Shown: positions 1-8,007, counted from the first letter of the stretch. The stretch is 64,000 bases of DNA from Sphingomonas glacialis (GCF_014653575.1 NZ_BNAQ01000002.1:186001-250000), one strand, 5' to 3'. Notes: generated from the letters alone by a model not told the origin. A program made the numbers and translations.

Positions 1-1
1 C

Positions 2-1570
2 CTCGCCAACCGCCAGCGGCTGCGGCTATCGCTCGAACAGACGCTGAGCGCGAGCAGCGTCGCGCCGCGCACCAGCGCGCTGCTCCTGCTCGATCTCGAT
101 CGCTTCAAGGCCGTCAACGACACGCTCGGCCACCACACCGGCGACGCGCTGCTCAAGCAGGTGGCGCAGCGCTTGCAGCGCGCGATTGGCGGCAACGGGC
201 TGGTCGGACGCCTGGGCGGCGACGAATTCCAGGTGATCCTGCCCAATGAGACCGATCGCACGCGGCTCGGCGATCTCGCGCGGCGCGTGATCTTCGACCT
301 GTCGCAACCCTATACGATCGAGGGCTCGGCGATCAGCATCGGCTGCTCGATCGGCGTCGCGATCGCGCCCGAGGACGGGCATGACGCCGAGACGCTGGTG
401 CGCAACGCCGATCTCGCGCTCTATGCCGCCAAGGGCGACGGGCGCGGCATCCACCGCTTCTTCCGCCCCGAAATGCTCGCCGGCGCGCAGAGCCGCAAGC
501 AGCTCGAGGACGATCTGCGCGACGCGCTTGCCGCCAACCAGTTCTTCGTCGCCTATCAGCCCGTCGTCAGCACCAAGACCGAGCGGATCGTCGGCTATGA
601 GGCGCTGCTGCGCTGGGAGCATCCGACGCGCGGGCTGATCAGCCCGGCCGACTTCGTCCCCGTCGCCGAGGATTGCGGGCTGATCGAATCGATCGGCGAA
701 TGGGTGTTGCGCACCGCGTGTCTCGATGCGGCGTGTTGGCCGAAGGACGTGCGCGTCGCGGTCAACGTCTCGCCGATCCAGTTCGCCAATCCAGCACTGC
801 CGACGGTCGTCACCTCGGCGCTCGCCAAATCGGGGATCGCGCCCGATCGGCTCGAGCTCGAGATCACCGAAGGCGTGTTCGTCAACGAAAACGCCGCGAC
901 CGAGCAGATGTTCAGGACGCTCAAGGGCTGCGGCGTGCGGCTCGCGCTCGACGATTTCGGGACGGGCTATTCGTCGCTCGGCTATTTGAAGAAGGCGCCG
1001 TTCGACAAGATCAAGATCGACCAGAGCTTCGTGCGCGGCGCGGCGATCGCGGGCAACCGCAACGCCGCGATCATCAAGGCGATCGTCAGCCTCGCCGAGA
1101 CGCTCGGCATGGAGACGACCGCCGAGGGCGTCGAGAATCACGACGAGATCGCGCTGATCCGCGAGCTCGGCTGCAGCCACATCCAGGGCTATGTCTATGG
1201 CAAGCCGGCGCGCGCGCCCGACGTGCTCGAGCAGCTCGCGGCGGGCGGCGGCCGCGCGATCGCCAACGGCTTCCGCGTCAGCCGGAGCCCACGCACCGCG
1301 ATGCTGCGGACTGCGCGGATTCAGGCGGGCGACATTGTCGGCGAGGTGCGGATCCGCAACCTCTCGACGACGGGCGCGATGATCGACGGGATCGATGTCG
1401 AGGCCGGAGCAGGCGAGTTCGAAGTGTTGATCGAACTGCTCGAGGACCAGATGTTCCCTGCCACGCTGCGCTGGGCAGCCGATGGCAAGGCCGGCCTCGC
1501 CTTCGCAGAGAGCTTCAACCTCGAGCGCCTCGCGGCGGCCACCACCGCCCCGGTGCGCAAGGCGGGATAA
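2..1570 (+). CDS. GGDEF-EAL-PilZ cyclic-di-GMP protein (5' end outside window)
   Basis: The reading frame is already open at base 2, so this is the C-terminal 522 residues of a longer protein. The visible part starts inside a GGDEF diguanylate cyclase domain (LLDLDRFKAVND, then GGDEF at 215-229), continues into an EAL phosphodiesterase domain (EAL at 599-607, followed by the DDFGTGYSSL motif near 950-980) and ends with a region resembling a PilZ c-di-GMP-binding domain (about 1265-1550; RxSRS and GxMIDG-like stretches). Both catalytic signatures look intact, so a bifunctional enzyme or an enzyme with one active half is possible. The missing N-terminus probably carries a sensor or membrane domain. 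The PilZ call is less certain than the other two. Confidence 0.93.
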   Translation, partial: LANRQRLRLSLEQTLSASSVAPRTSALLLLDLDRFKAVNDTLGHHTGDALLKQVAQRLQRAIGGNGLVGRLGGDEFQVILPNETDRTRLGDLARRVIFDLSQPYTIEGSAISIGCSIGVAIAPEDGHDAETLVRNADLALYAAKGDGRGIHRFFRPEMLAGAQSRKQLEDDLRDALAANQFFVAYQPVVSTKTERIVGYEALLRWEHPTRGLISPADFVPVAEDCGLIESIGEWVLRTACLDAACWPKDVRVAVNVSPIQFANPALPTVVTSALAKSGIAPDRLELEITEGVFVNENAATEQMFRTLKGCGVRLALDDFGTGYSSLGYLKKAPFDKIKIDQSFVRGAAIAGNRNAAIIKAIVSLAETLGMETTAEGVENHDEIALIRELGCSHIQGYVYGKPARAPDVLEQLAAGGGRAIANGFRVSRSPRTAMLRTARIQAGDIVGEVRIRNLSTTGAMIDGIDVEAGAGEFEVLIELLEDQMFPATLRWAADGKAGLAFAESFNLERLAAATTAPVRKAG

Positions 1571-1623
1571 GCGCCACACCTGCCGAGCGCCACCGCGGGG
1601 TGCGAGCGACGCTCATCCTTCGC

Positions 1624-1648
1624 CTCCCCTCCCTGAAAGGGAGGGGAG
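1624..1648. terminator. Palindrome downstream of the c-di-GMP gene
   Basis: A perfect inverted repeat with 11-nt arms (CTCCCCTCCCT / AGGGAGGGGAG) around a GAA loop lies between two convergent genes. It has no T-tract, so it may act as a bidirectional stem or simply be a single copy of the short hairpin repeats found elsewhere in this window. Confidence 0.5.
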
Positions 1649-1659
1649 CCGTTGGCACC

Positions 1660-2334
1660 TTAGCGTGCGGAGTTGCCGGTTGCTGCAGGAGCTACCGGCG
1701 CTGCCGGAACGGCGCCCGGAACCACCGGGGCGACCGGAGCGGTCGTGCCTATCGCAGGCGGGGGTGGCGGCGGCGGAGCGTCGTTCGCGCCGGGGCCGCC
1801 ATCGGGTCCGACGCCCGGACCGCGCGGACCGTGGCGCGGACCGTCGGGCCCATCCGGTCCATCCGGCCCACCCGGACCGTGATGCGGCGGGCCCATCGGC
1901 CGCAGCGCGACGACCTTGCCGTCGGCGCTCACCAGGAACGAAGCGTGGATCATCCCGCGGCGATAATGCCCCTGAACGGTCACGGCCTGCCCGGCGCTCA
2001 CGAGACCGGTGCCGTCACCCTGCCGCCCGAGATCGACCAGCGCACGCCCGCTGCCATCGGTCAGCACGAACATCGGGCCATAGGTTTCGGCAACGCGGCC
2101 GCGCACGCTGATCACGCTGCCATTGTCGGTCAGCGAGCGGATCGCCACCGCCTTGAGCGGCGCCATCTCGACCGAAGGGCCGGTCATCTGCGCGATCGTC
2201 GCGCCGCCGCCGATGCCGAGCGCGAGCAGCGCGGCACCCACGATCGCGGTGCGGACAGGCAGCTTGCGGCGCGGGCGGTCGTCCGCCACGGTATCGTGAG
2301 GGGCCTGGGGGCCTTCGATTTGGTCGGTCATCAT
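1660..2334 (-). CDS. Membrane-anchored exported OB-fold protein with collagen-like and Pro-rich tail
   Basis: 224 residues. Residues 1-24 are charged, followed by one hydrophobic segment (about 25-48), so the protein is a signal-anchored or exported protein. Residues about 60-140 (VISVRGRVAETYGPMFVLTDGSGRA...) look like the OB fold of small periplasmic stress proteins. The tail has Gly-Pro-Asp triplets (about 150-180), a run of prolines, then Ala/Pro/Val repeats. An AGGAG lies 4 nt before the first ATG and 7 nt before a second in-frame ATG (2331), so either start is possible. It is divergent from the response regulator at 2454, suggesting that it belongs to that signalling unit. Ligand and function are unknown. 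Confidence 0.72.
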   Translation of the reverse strand: MMTDQIEGPQAPHDTVADDRPRRKLPVRTAIVGAALLALGIGGGATIAQMTGPSVEMAPLKAVAIRSLTDNGSVISVRGRVAETYGPMFVLTDGSGRALVDLGRQGDGTGLVSAGQAVTVQGHYRRGMIHASFLVSADGKVVALRPMGPPHHGPGGPDGPDGPDGPRHGPRGPGVGPDGGPGANDAPPPPPPPAIGTTAPVAPVVPGAVPAAPVAPAATGNSAR

Positions 2335-2453
2335 TGCACTCCTGCGTGGTTGATGCCCGCTTTCTACGGGAGCGTTCCGACACCGCGCTGAACTTGTCGG
2401 TTCAGTCTCGGTTTAAGCAGTCCGCCTAGCGCGCGGTGCAAAGGACTGAGGAC

Positions 2454-3113
2454 ATGCGGATCTTATTGGTCGAGGACGACACGGCGCTCGCCGAGGGAAT
2501 CGCGAAAGCCCTGCGCGCCGAGCATTTCGCGGTCGACGTCGCCGCCAATGGCGAGGACGGCGCGCATCTCGGCGATACCGGCGGCTATGACGCGGCGGTG
2601 CTCGATCTCGGGCTGCCGATCAAATCGGGGATCACCGTGCTCGAGGAATGGCGCGCCGCGGGGCGCGTGCTCCCCGTACTGATCCTCACCGCGCGCGACG
2701 GCTGGTCGGAAAAGGTCGCGGGCTTCCGCGCCGGCGCCGACGACTATCTGACCAAGCCGTTCCGCGTCGAGGAACTCGTCATGCGGCTGCGCGCGCTGGT
2801 CCGCCGCGCGACGGGCAATGCCGCGGCGCGGATCGTGTGCGGCCGTGTCGCCTTCGATTCGCTGACTGGGCAGGTCGAGCTAGACGGTCTCCCGCTGCGG
2901 CTCACCGCGCTCGAATGGCGCGTGCTCTCGGCGCTGATGCTGAGGAAGGGCGTCGTCGTCGAGCGGCTGTATTTGCTCGACCATGTCTATGAAGGCGATT
3001 CGGATCCCGATTCGAACTCGCTCGAAGTGATCATCGGGCGGCTGCGCAAGAAGATCGGCGCCGAGGCGATCGAGACCGTCCGCGGACGCGGCTATCGCGT
3101 GGTGGAGGGGTGA
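2454..3113 (+). CDS. OmpR/PhoB-family response regulator
   Basis: 219 residues. The receiver domain has the acidic pair E7-D8-D9, phospho-acceptor D51 (VLDLGLP) and K101 (LTKPF). The C-terminal half is a winged-helix DNA-binding domain ending in the usual IETVRGRGYRV. The ATG at 2454 is chosen over an upstream GTG (2436) because the protein then begins directly with MRILLVEDD and has GAGG 2 nt upstream within a purine-rich stretch. The partner kinase lies 118 nt downstream, with a hairpin repeat pair between them. The divergent OB-fold gene is a candidate target. Confidence 0.95.
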   Translation: MRILLVEDDTALAEGIAKALRAEHFAVDVAANGEDGAHLGDTGGYDAAVLDLGLPIKSGITVLEEWRAAGRVLPVLILTARDGWSEKVAGFRAGADDYLTKPFRVEELVMRLRALVRRATGNAAARIVCGRVAFDSLTGQVELDGLPLRLTALEWRVLSALMLRKGVVVERLYLLDHVYEGDSDPDSNSLEVIIGRLRKKIGAEAIETVRGRGYRVVEG

Positions 3114-3130
3114 GCGGCCCCGCCCTCTTC

Positions 3131-3220
3131 CGTCACCCCGGCCTTGTGCCGGGGTCCACTTCGCCCCTCGCGCGGCAGCCGGTGTTGAACGGTGGGCCCC
3201 GGCACAAGGCCGGGGTGACG
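3131..3220. repeat. Inverted pair of hairpin repeats, family A
   Basis: Two 29-nt copies (3131-3159 and 3192-3220) face each other and differ at one base. Each carries the core CCCCGGCCTTGTGCCGGGG, itself a hairpin. The pair separates a response regulator from its kinase, so it could change the relative expression of the two. Related pairs occur at 59081-59186 and 63856-63951. Confidence 0.85.
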
Positions 3221-3231
3221 AAAGGGCTGAC

Positions 3232-4701
3232 ATGACCCTCCTCCCACGCTCGCTCTACGGACGCCTGCTCGTCACCGCGCTCGTTGCCACGCTCGCCGCG
3301 CTCGCCTTTGCCGCGGTGACGATCGGCGCGGTGCTCGATCGCTTCGTGATGCACGGGCTCGACGACCGGCTCGACGCGCAGATCGCGGTGCTCGCGCAAG
3401 CCGTCCGCCCCGACGGCAGCATCGACCGCGCGCGGCTCGTCCTCGCCGCGCCCTATGACGATCTGCAAGGCGGCTGGGGCTGGCGGATCGATGCGCCGGG
3501 CCGCACGATCACCTCGCCCGCCGCGCCCGCCCTCACCGCGCTGCAAGCGCGCGGCCAGCGGCGCGCACCGCCGCCCGCTTTGCCGCCGCTTTCCCTGCCA
3601 GCGCCCTCCGCTCCCTCATCCGCCGCGTCAGCGCTGATCGGCCCGCCGCCCCCGCCCGATGGCCGACGCGCACACGGCGACGGCCCGCGCGACCACGACG
3701 GCACGCAAGCGCTCGACTGGCATGGCGAGGATGGCATGCGCCACGCGCGCAGTCTGACGCTCGCCACCCCCGCCGGCGCGGTGCGGATCACCGCCTCGGC
3801 GCCGCGCGCGCTCGTCGACCGCCCGCTCCGCGCGGCGATGGTGCCGCTGCTCGGCTCGCTGCTGCTGCTCGGCGTCGCGCTGGCGACAGCGACGCTGGTC
3901 CAGCTCCGCATCGGCCTGCGCCCCTTGAAGACGATGCGCACCGGCCTCGCCGCGATCCGCGCCGGAACCGCGCGCGCGCTGCCCGAGGACCAGCCGACCG
4001 AGCTCGCCCCGCTCGCGCGCGAGATCAACGCGCTGCTCGACGAAAATGCGACCGCGCTCGCCAATGCCCGCGCCCACGTCGCCAATCTCGCGCACGGCCT
4101 CAAGACGCCGCTCGCCACACTCGCGCTCGCGCTGCCGCCGCACGATCCCGACGGCACGCTCGCCGCGCAGGTCGCGCGGATCGACCAGGCGGTGCGCCAC
4201 CATCTCGGCCGCGCGCGCGCCGCGACGCCGGGGAGCGGCTTGCGCTTCGCAACCCCGCTCGCCCCCGTCGTCGCCGACCTGACCACCGCGCTGTCGCGGA
4301 TCCACGCCGATCGCGGCGTCAGCGCGAGCGCGACGATCGATCCCGCGCTCAGCGTCGCGGTCGACCGGCAGGATCTCGACGAGCTGATCGGCAATCTGCT
4401 CGACAATGCGTGGCGCTTCGCCGCATCGCGAATCACGATCGACGCCGCCCCCGCACCCGATCCGCGCTTCATCCGCCTGAGCATCGCCGATGACGGCCAG
4501 GGCATTGCGCCCGCGGCCCGCGCCGCCGCGCTCACCGCCGGGCAGCGACTCGATGAACGCGGCGATGGCCACGGCTTCGGCCTGTCGATCGCACACGAAC
4601 TCGCGACACTCTATGGGGGCTCGCTGGTGCTCGATGCAGCATCGCTCGGGGGTCTCGATGCGATCGTTACGCTGCCGACGACGCTTTTCTCCGAGGCGTG
4701 A
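3232..4701 (+). CDS. Sensor histidine kinase (partner of the regulator at 2454)
   Basis: 489 residues. A TM helix at about 10-35 and a second at about 200-225 enclose a periplasmic region of about 165 residues that is unusually rich in Pro, Ala, His and Asp in its second half (PPPPPDGRRAHGDG and nearby). A HAMP-like linker follows, then a dimerization helix with phospho-acceptor H288 (NLAHGLKTPL) and an HATPase domain with N box (NLLDNAWRF), G1 (DDGQGI) and G2 (GHGFGLSI). The LAHGLKTPL type of H box is shared with the kinase at 60369, so the two systems are related. The His/Asp-rich sensor insert could bind metal, but that is a guess. Confidence 0.94.
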   Translation: MTLLPRSLYGRLLVTALVATLAALAFAAVTIGAVLDRFVMHGLDDRLDAQIAVLAQAVRPDGSIDRARLVLAAPYDDLQGGWGWRIDAPGRTITSPAAPALTALQARGQRRAPPPALPPLSLPAPSAPSSAASALIGPPPPPDGRRAHGDGPRDHDGTQALDWHGEDGMRHARSLTLATPAGAVRITASAPRALVDRPLRAAMVPLLGSLLLLGVALATATLVQLRIGLRPLKTMRTGLAAIRAGTARALPEDQPTELAPLAREINALLDENATALANARAHVANLAHGLKTPLATLALALPPHDPDGTLAAQVARIDQAVRHHLGRARAATPGSGLRFATPLAPVVADLTTALSRIHADRGVSASATIDPALSVAVDRQDLDELIGNLLDNAWRFAASRITIDAAPAPDPRFIRLSIADDGQGIAPAARAAALTAGQRLDERGDGHGFGLSIAHELATLYGGSLVLDAASLGGLDAIVTLPTTLFSEA

Positions 4702-4921
4702 AAATATTGTCACGTTCCCGCTTCGGTCTCTTGCGTTTGAGCGAAGCCAGCTTTGACCGCGCGTCGCGGTATCCGGCCTGGCCCGCACGCCCGCGAAGCG
4801 CCGCGGATTAGCGACGAACCGAGTCCCCAATCTGTCATTTACCGTCTTGTGTCTCCGCGCGATCCGGCACAATCTGTAGGGGTTGAGTTCGGGGGCGAAC
4901 CCAAGAGCTAGTGAATCAGAC

Positions 4922-4942
4922 ACCGCAACCCTATATTGCGGT
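4922..4942. promoter_or_regulatory. Palindrome over a candidate -10 box upstream of nrdA
   Basis: Perfect 7-bp arms ACCGCAA and TTGCGGT flank the 7 nt CCCTATA. The centre and right arm contain TATATT, which could be a -10 element. A repressor site overlapping the -10 box is the usual layout for NrdR boxes, but the sequence is only loosely like the NrdR consensus. Confidence 0.45.
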
Positions 4943-5035
4943 AATGATCTGGACTGCGATTGTAGCGCGGGACGGTCTGTTTTTGTTCTCGCGTTTGCCC
5001 ACGGAATGCTATGCTGGGAGCTCGCTTCCCGATTC

Positions 5036-5050
5036 GAACGGATCGGGAAC
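5036..5050. promoter_or_regulatory. Candidate LexA (SOS) box upstream of nrdA
   Basis: GAAC-GGATCGG-GAAC is an exact match to the alphaproteobacterial LexA direct-repeat box (GTTC-N7-GTTC read on the other strand). It ends 52 nt before the nrdA start, a position suited to repression. Known LexA regulons in related bacteria support the motif; its use here is inferred. Confidence 0.55.
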
Positions 5051-5102
5051 AGAGGCGGTCCCGGTCGACACGATTTTGAACGAGTTTACAGGGACGCGAA
5101 AC

Positions 5103-7055
5103 ATGGATTTTCGGGATACCGGGGAAGTGAGTACCGACATGGCCACCGATATGATCGAGGCGCTCGCCGCCGCTGCGGCACCCGCCGACGACGCCGCCAA
5201 GGACGGTCGCGGCACCGCCGATCGCAAGCTCGCCGCGCGTGGCGATTCGAAGGAGATCCACGTCCAGCTCTATCCCGTCGAGGTCGATCATTCGCGCGAT
5301 GCGCTGTTGACCGATTTCGGCAAGGACACGCTGCGCGATCGCTATCTGCTCCCGGGCGAGACCTTCCAGGATCTGTTCGTGCGTGTCGCCTCGGCTTATG
5401 CCGATGACGGCGCACACGCCCAGCGCCTCTACGGCTATATCTCGAAGCTGTGGTTCATGCCCGCGACGCCCGTTCTGTCGAACGGCGGCACCGGGCGCGG
5501 CCTGCCGATCTCGTGCTTCCTCAATTCGGTGCCCGACAGCCTCGGCGGAATCGTCGACACGTGGAACGAGAACGTCTGGCTCGCGTCGCGCGGCGGCGGC
5601 ATCGGCACCTATTGGGGCAATGTCCGCGGCATCGGCGAGCCGGTCGGCCTCAACGGCAAGACCTCGGGCATCATCCCGTTCGTCCGCGTGATGGATTCGC
5701 TGACGCTCGCAATCTCGCAAGGCTCGCTGCGCCGCGGGTCGGCGGCCTGCTATCTCGACATCTCGCACCCCGAGATCGAGGAATTCCTCGAAATCCGTAA
5801 GCCCTCGGGCGATTTCAACCGCAAGGCGCTCAACCTCCATCACGGCGTGCTGATCACCGACGCCTTCATGGAAGCGGTGCGCGCGGGCGAAGAGTGGAAT
5901 TTGACGAGCCCGAAGGACGGCTCGGTCCGCGCGACGGTCGATGCGCGCGGCCTGTTCCAGAAGCTCGTCGAGACGCGGCTTGCCACCGGCGAGCCGTACA
6001 TCGTCTTCGCCGATCACGTGAACAAGGGCATGCCCAAGCATCACCGCGACTTGGGGCTCAAGGTCTCGACCTCGAACCTGTGCTCGGAGATCACGCTGCC
6101 GACCGGCAAGGACCATCTCGGCAACGACCGCACCGCGGTGTGCTGCCTGTCCTCGCTCAACCTCGAGACGTGGGACCAGTGGAAGGACGAGAAGGGCTTT
6201 ATCGAGGACGTGATGCGCTTCCTCGACAACGTCCTGCAGGATTTCATCGACCGCGCCGAACCCGGCATGGAGCGCGCCGCCTATTCGGCGATGCGCGAGC
6301 GCTCGGTCGGCCTCGGCGTGATGGGCTATCACAGCTTCCTCCAGGCGCGCGGCCTGCCCTTCGAGGGCGCGATGGCCAAGTCGTGGAACCTGCGGATGTT
6401 CCGCCACATCAAGGGCCAGGTCGACGAAGCCTCGATGCACCTCGCGATGGAGCGCGGCCCCTGCCCCGACGCCGCCGACATGGGCGTGATGGAGCGCTTC
6501 AGCTGCAAGATGGCGATCGCGCCGACCGCGTCGATCTCGATCATCTGCGGCGGCACCTCGGCGTGCATCGAGCCGATCCCGGCGAACATCTACACGCACA
6601 AGACGCTGTCGGGCTCGTTCTCGATCAAGAATCCGTATCTCGAAAAGCTGCTGATCGAGAAGTCGAAGAATTCGGACGCGATCTGGAATTCGATCCTCGA
6701 GCAGGGCGGCTCGGTCCAGCATCTCGATTTCCTCAGCCAGGACGAGAAGGATTGCTACAAGACGAGCTTCGAGATCGACCAGCGCTGGCTGATCGAACTC
6801 CAGGCCGATCGCACGCCGTTCATCGATCAGTCGACCTCGCTCAACCTGTTCATCCCCGCCGACGTCGAGAAGTGGGACTTGCTGATGCTCCACTTCCGCG
6901 CGTGGGAATTGGGCGTGAAGTCGCTCTACTACCTGCGCTCGAAGAGCATTCAACGCGCTGGGTTCGCCGGCGGGGTCGAGAACGACAACACGATCGAGAA
7001 GCCGCAATACGAGTTCGAAACGACCGATTACGACGAGTGTCTGGCGTGCCAGTGA
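5103..7055 (+). CDS. nrdA: Class I ribonucleoside-diphosphate reductase, alpha subunit
   Basis: 650 residues. It reduces ribonucleotides to deoxyribonucleotides together with NrdB. Visible hallmarks are the redox cysteine in GLPISCFLNS, the radical-site cysteine in STSNLCSEITLP, the PTASISII region and a C-terminal cysteine pair in DECLACQ that re-reduces the active site. The ATG at 5103 is preferred to an upstream in-frame GTG at 4911, which would add 64 residues without family resemblance. No N-terminal ATP-cone of about 90 residues is present, so overall activity control by dATP through that domain is unlikely. nrdB lies 1.4 kb downstream in the same direction. Confidence 0.97.
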   Translation: MDFRDTGEVSTDMATDMIEALAAAAAPADDAAKDGRGTADRKLAARGDSKEIHVQLYPVEVDHSRDALLTDFGKDTLRDRYLLPGETFQDLFVRVASAYADDGAHAQRLYGYISKLWFMPATPVLSNGGTGRGLPISCFLNSVPDSLGGIVDTWNENVWLASRGGGIGTYWGNVRGIGEPVGLNGKTSGIIPFVRVMDSLTLAISQGSLRRGSAACYLDISHPEIEEFLEIRKPSGDFNRKALNLHHGVLITDAFMEAVRAGEEWNLTSPKDGSVRATVDARGLFQKLVETRLATGEPYIVFADHVNKGMPKHHRDLGLKVSTSNLCSEITLPTGKDHLGNDRTAVCCLSSLNLETWDQWKDEKGFIEDVMRFLDNVLQDFIDRAEPGMERAAYSAMRERSVGLGVMGYHSFLQARGLPFEGAMAKSWNLRMFRHIKGQVDEASMHLAMERGPCPDAADMGVMERFSCKMAIAPTASISIICGGTSACIEPIPANIYTHKTLSGSFSIKNPYLEKLLIEKSKNSDAIWNSILEQGGSVQHLDFLSQDEKDCYKTSFEIDQRWLIELQADRTPFIDQSTSLNLFIPADVEKWDLLMLHFRAWELGVKSLYYLRSKSIQRAGFAGGVENDNTIEKPQYEFETTDYDECLACQ

Positions 7056-7056
7056 G

Positions 7057-7536
7057 GTGAAGGACGGAGCGCCTCCTGACCTTCCTCCCTCTCCCCTTGT
7101 GGGAGAGGGAAGGGGCCCGCGCCCGCAGGGCGTGGGAAGGGTGAGGGGGAATGCGGACGGCCTGACCACGCGCCAGCTGCTGCCCGCGCTAACCCCGTTC
7201 CGCTCGCGCGACCTCCGCCGCAATGCCACCGAGCCGGAAAAGCACATGCGTCGCGCGCTCCGCTCGGCCTTCCCGGACGCGAAGTTCCGCTTCCAGGTGC
7301 CGCTCGGGGCCTATCATGCCGATTTCTGCTCGCACGCCGCACGGCTGGTGATCGAGATCGACGGCGCCACCCATGCGCAGACCGCGACTTCGGACGAAGC
7401 GCGCACGCGCTTCATCGAAGACGAGGGCTACAGCGTGCTGCGTTTCTGGAACACCGACGTGATGGCGAACGTCGACGGCGTGATCGCGGCGATCGCACCG
7501 CATCTGCCGGACATGTGCAAAGGGGCCACTCAGTGA
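7057..7536 (+). CDS. DUF559 (Vsr-like) endonuclease-domain protein inside an inverted-repeat cassette
   Basis: 159 residues from a GTG, but residues about 10-31 are encoded by the left terminal repeat, so the real start may be later (GTG at 7132 or 7141). Residues about 50-148 match the DUF559/very-short-patch-repair-like fold: RNATEPEKH, then KFRFQVPLGAYHADF and LVIEIDGATH (acidic residues D89, E100, D102 and H106), then VLRFWNTDVMANVDGV. These are the expected PD-(D/E)XK positions. It shares this pattern with the gene at 38071, and both are enclosed by inverted repeats. The biological role of DUF559 proteins is not settled; a nuclease acting on the flanking hairpins is a hypothesis. Confidence 0.8.
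   Translation: MKDGAPPDLPPSPLVGEGRGPRPQGVGRVRGNADGLTTRQLLPALTPFRSRDLRRNATEPEKHMRRALRSAFPDAKFRFQVPLGAYHADFCSHAARLVIEIDGATHAQTATSDEARTRFIEDEGYSVLRFWNTDVMANVDGVIAAIAPHLPDMCKGATQ
7084..7149 (+). repeat. Left arm of cassette 1 (family B hairpin repeat)
   Basis: 66 nt. A CCCTCTCCC/GGGAGAGGG hairpin with a short loop is followed by AAGGGGCCCGC and a tail ending GGGTGAGGGGG. It lies within the 5' end of the DUF559 reading frame. Confidence 0.85.
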
Positions 7537-7544
7537 CTGAGCGG

Positions 7545-7608
7545 CCCCCTCACCCTTCCCACGCCTGCGGCGCGGGCCCCTTCCCTCTCCCACAAGGGGA
7601 GAGGGAGG
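7545..7608 (-). repeat. Right arm of cassette 1 (family B hairpin repeat)
   Basis: 64 nt, reverse complement of 7084-7149 apart from two short GC-run length differences. It begins 8 nt after the DUF559 stop and ends 5 nt before the stop of the convergent DUF2171 gene. Confidence 0.85.
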
Positions 7609-7613
7609 CGGGA

Positions 7614-7874
7614 TCATTTCTCTTCTTCGAAGGTCACAGCGACATCGCCGTTCGCCGAGAGCCGCACCTTGCCGTCTTCGACATCGGCGACCAGGCCGAG
7701 CGAGATGTAATGGTGATGCCCTTCGTGCGACCCCGAGCCCTCGTTGACCTGCGCGCCCGAATCCTTCTTGGTCAGCTTGATGCGGCCGCCCTCGACATGG
7801 TCGACGGTGCCGACATGGACGCCGTCGGCGCCGATGACTTCGGCATGTTCTTTGATCTGCGATGCGTCGACCAT
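7614..7874 (-). CDS. DUF2171 family protein
   Basis: 86 residues starting MVDASQIKEHAEVIGADG, with GTVDHVEGGRIKLTK and a histidine-rich loop (SGSHEGHHHYISLG). This matches the DUF2171 pattern (PRC-barrel-like small protein). The start is fixed by AGGAG 8 nt upstream of the ATG. It is convergent with the nuclease cassette and divergent from the small membrane proteins at 8008. Function unknown; such proteins are often stress-induced. Confidence 0.85.
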   Translation of the reverse strand: MVDASQIKEHAEVIGADGVHVGTVDHVEGGRIKLTKKDSGAQVNEGSGSHEGHHHYISLGLVADVEDGKVRLSANGDVAVTFEEEK

Positions 7875-8007
7875 GATGGTAGCTCCTGTGCTATGATTGC
7901 GATCCCCCAACGCGCCGTCGGGGCATTGGATGCACGAGGCACAGCATGATCCCAACATTACGCTTCCGCAACGCCTTCCATGCGGTCCGCCCGATCGGGG
8001 ACCCGCG

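Larger units (their letters stand above)
4702..5102 (+). promoter_or_regulatory. Long upstream region of nrdA
   Basis: About 400 nt without a credible gene. An open frame in phase with nrdA begins at a GTG (4911), but its translation has no family resemblance before 5103. The stretch holds a 21-nt palindrome over a TATATT box (4922-4942) and a GAAC-N7-GAAC site (5036-5050), both described separately, plus a GTTCG/CGAAC stem near 4887-4900. The length and sites suggest several layers of control of ribonucleotide reductase. Confidence 0.6.
7084..7608 (+). mobile_element. Inverted-repeat cassette carrying a DUF559 gene (cassette 1)
   Basis: A 525-bp unit bounded by a 66-nt left arm (7084-7149) and a 64-nt right arm (7545-7608) in opposite orientation. 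The arms match along their length except for small differences in a GC-rich middle part. Each arm starts with a hairpin (CCCTCTCCC / GGGAGAGGG) followed by a G-rich tail ending GGGTGAGGGGG. It occupies the space between the nrdA stop and the DUF2171 stop. No target-site duplication is obvious. Calling it mobile is inference from architecture and from the second cassette at 38058. Confidence 0.55.

Noticed and set aside
26-1579. 517-residue minus-strand frame opposite the GGDEF-EAL gene
   Set aside because: Shadow frame without any domain; the plus strand has intact GGDEF and EAL motifs.
3628-4923. Minus-strand frame of 431 residues opposite the histidine kinase
   Set aside because: Low-complexity Arg/Gly/Glu-rich translation, no domain, fully opposite a real kinase.
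4908-7247. 779-residue minus-strand open frame opposite nrdA
   Set aside because: Arg/Ala/Asp-rich composition typical of an antisense shadow; nrdA on the plus strand is fully recognisable.
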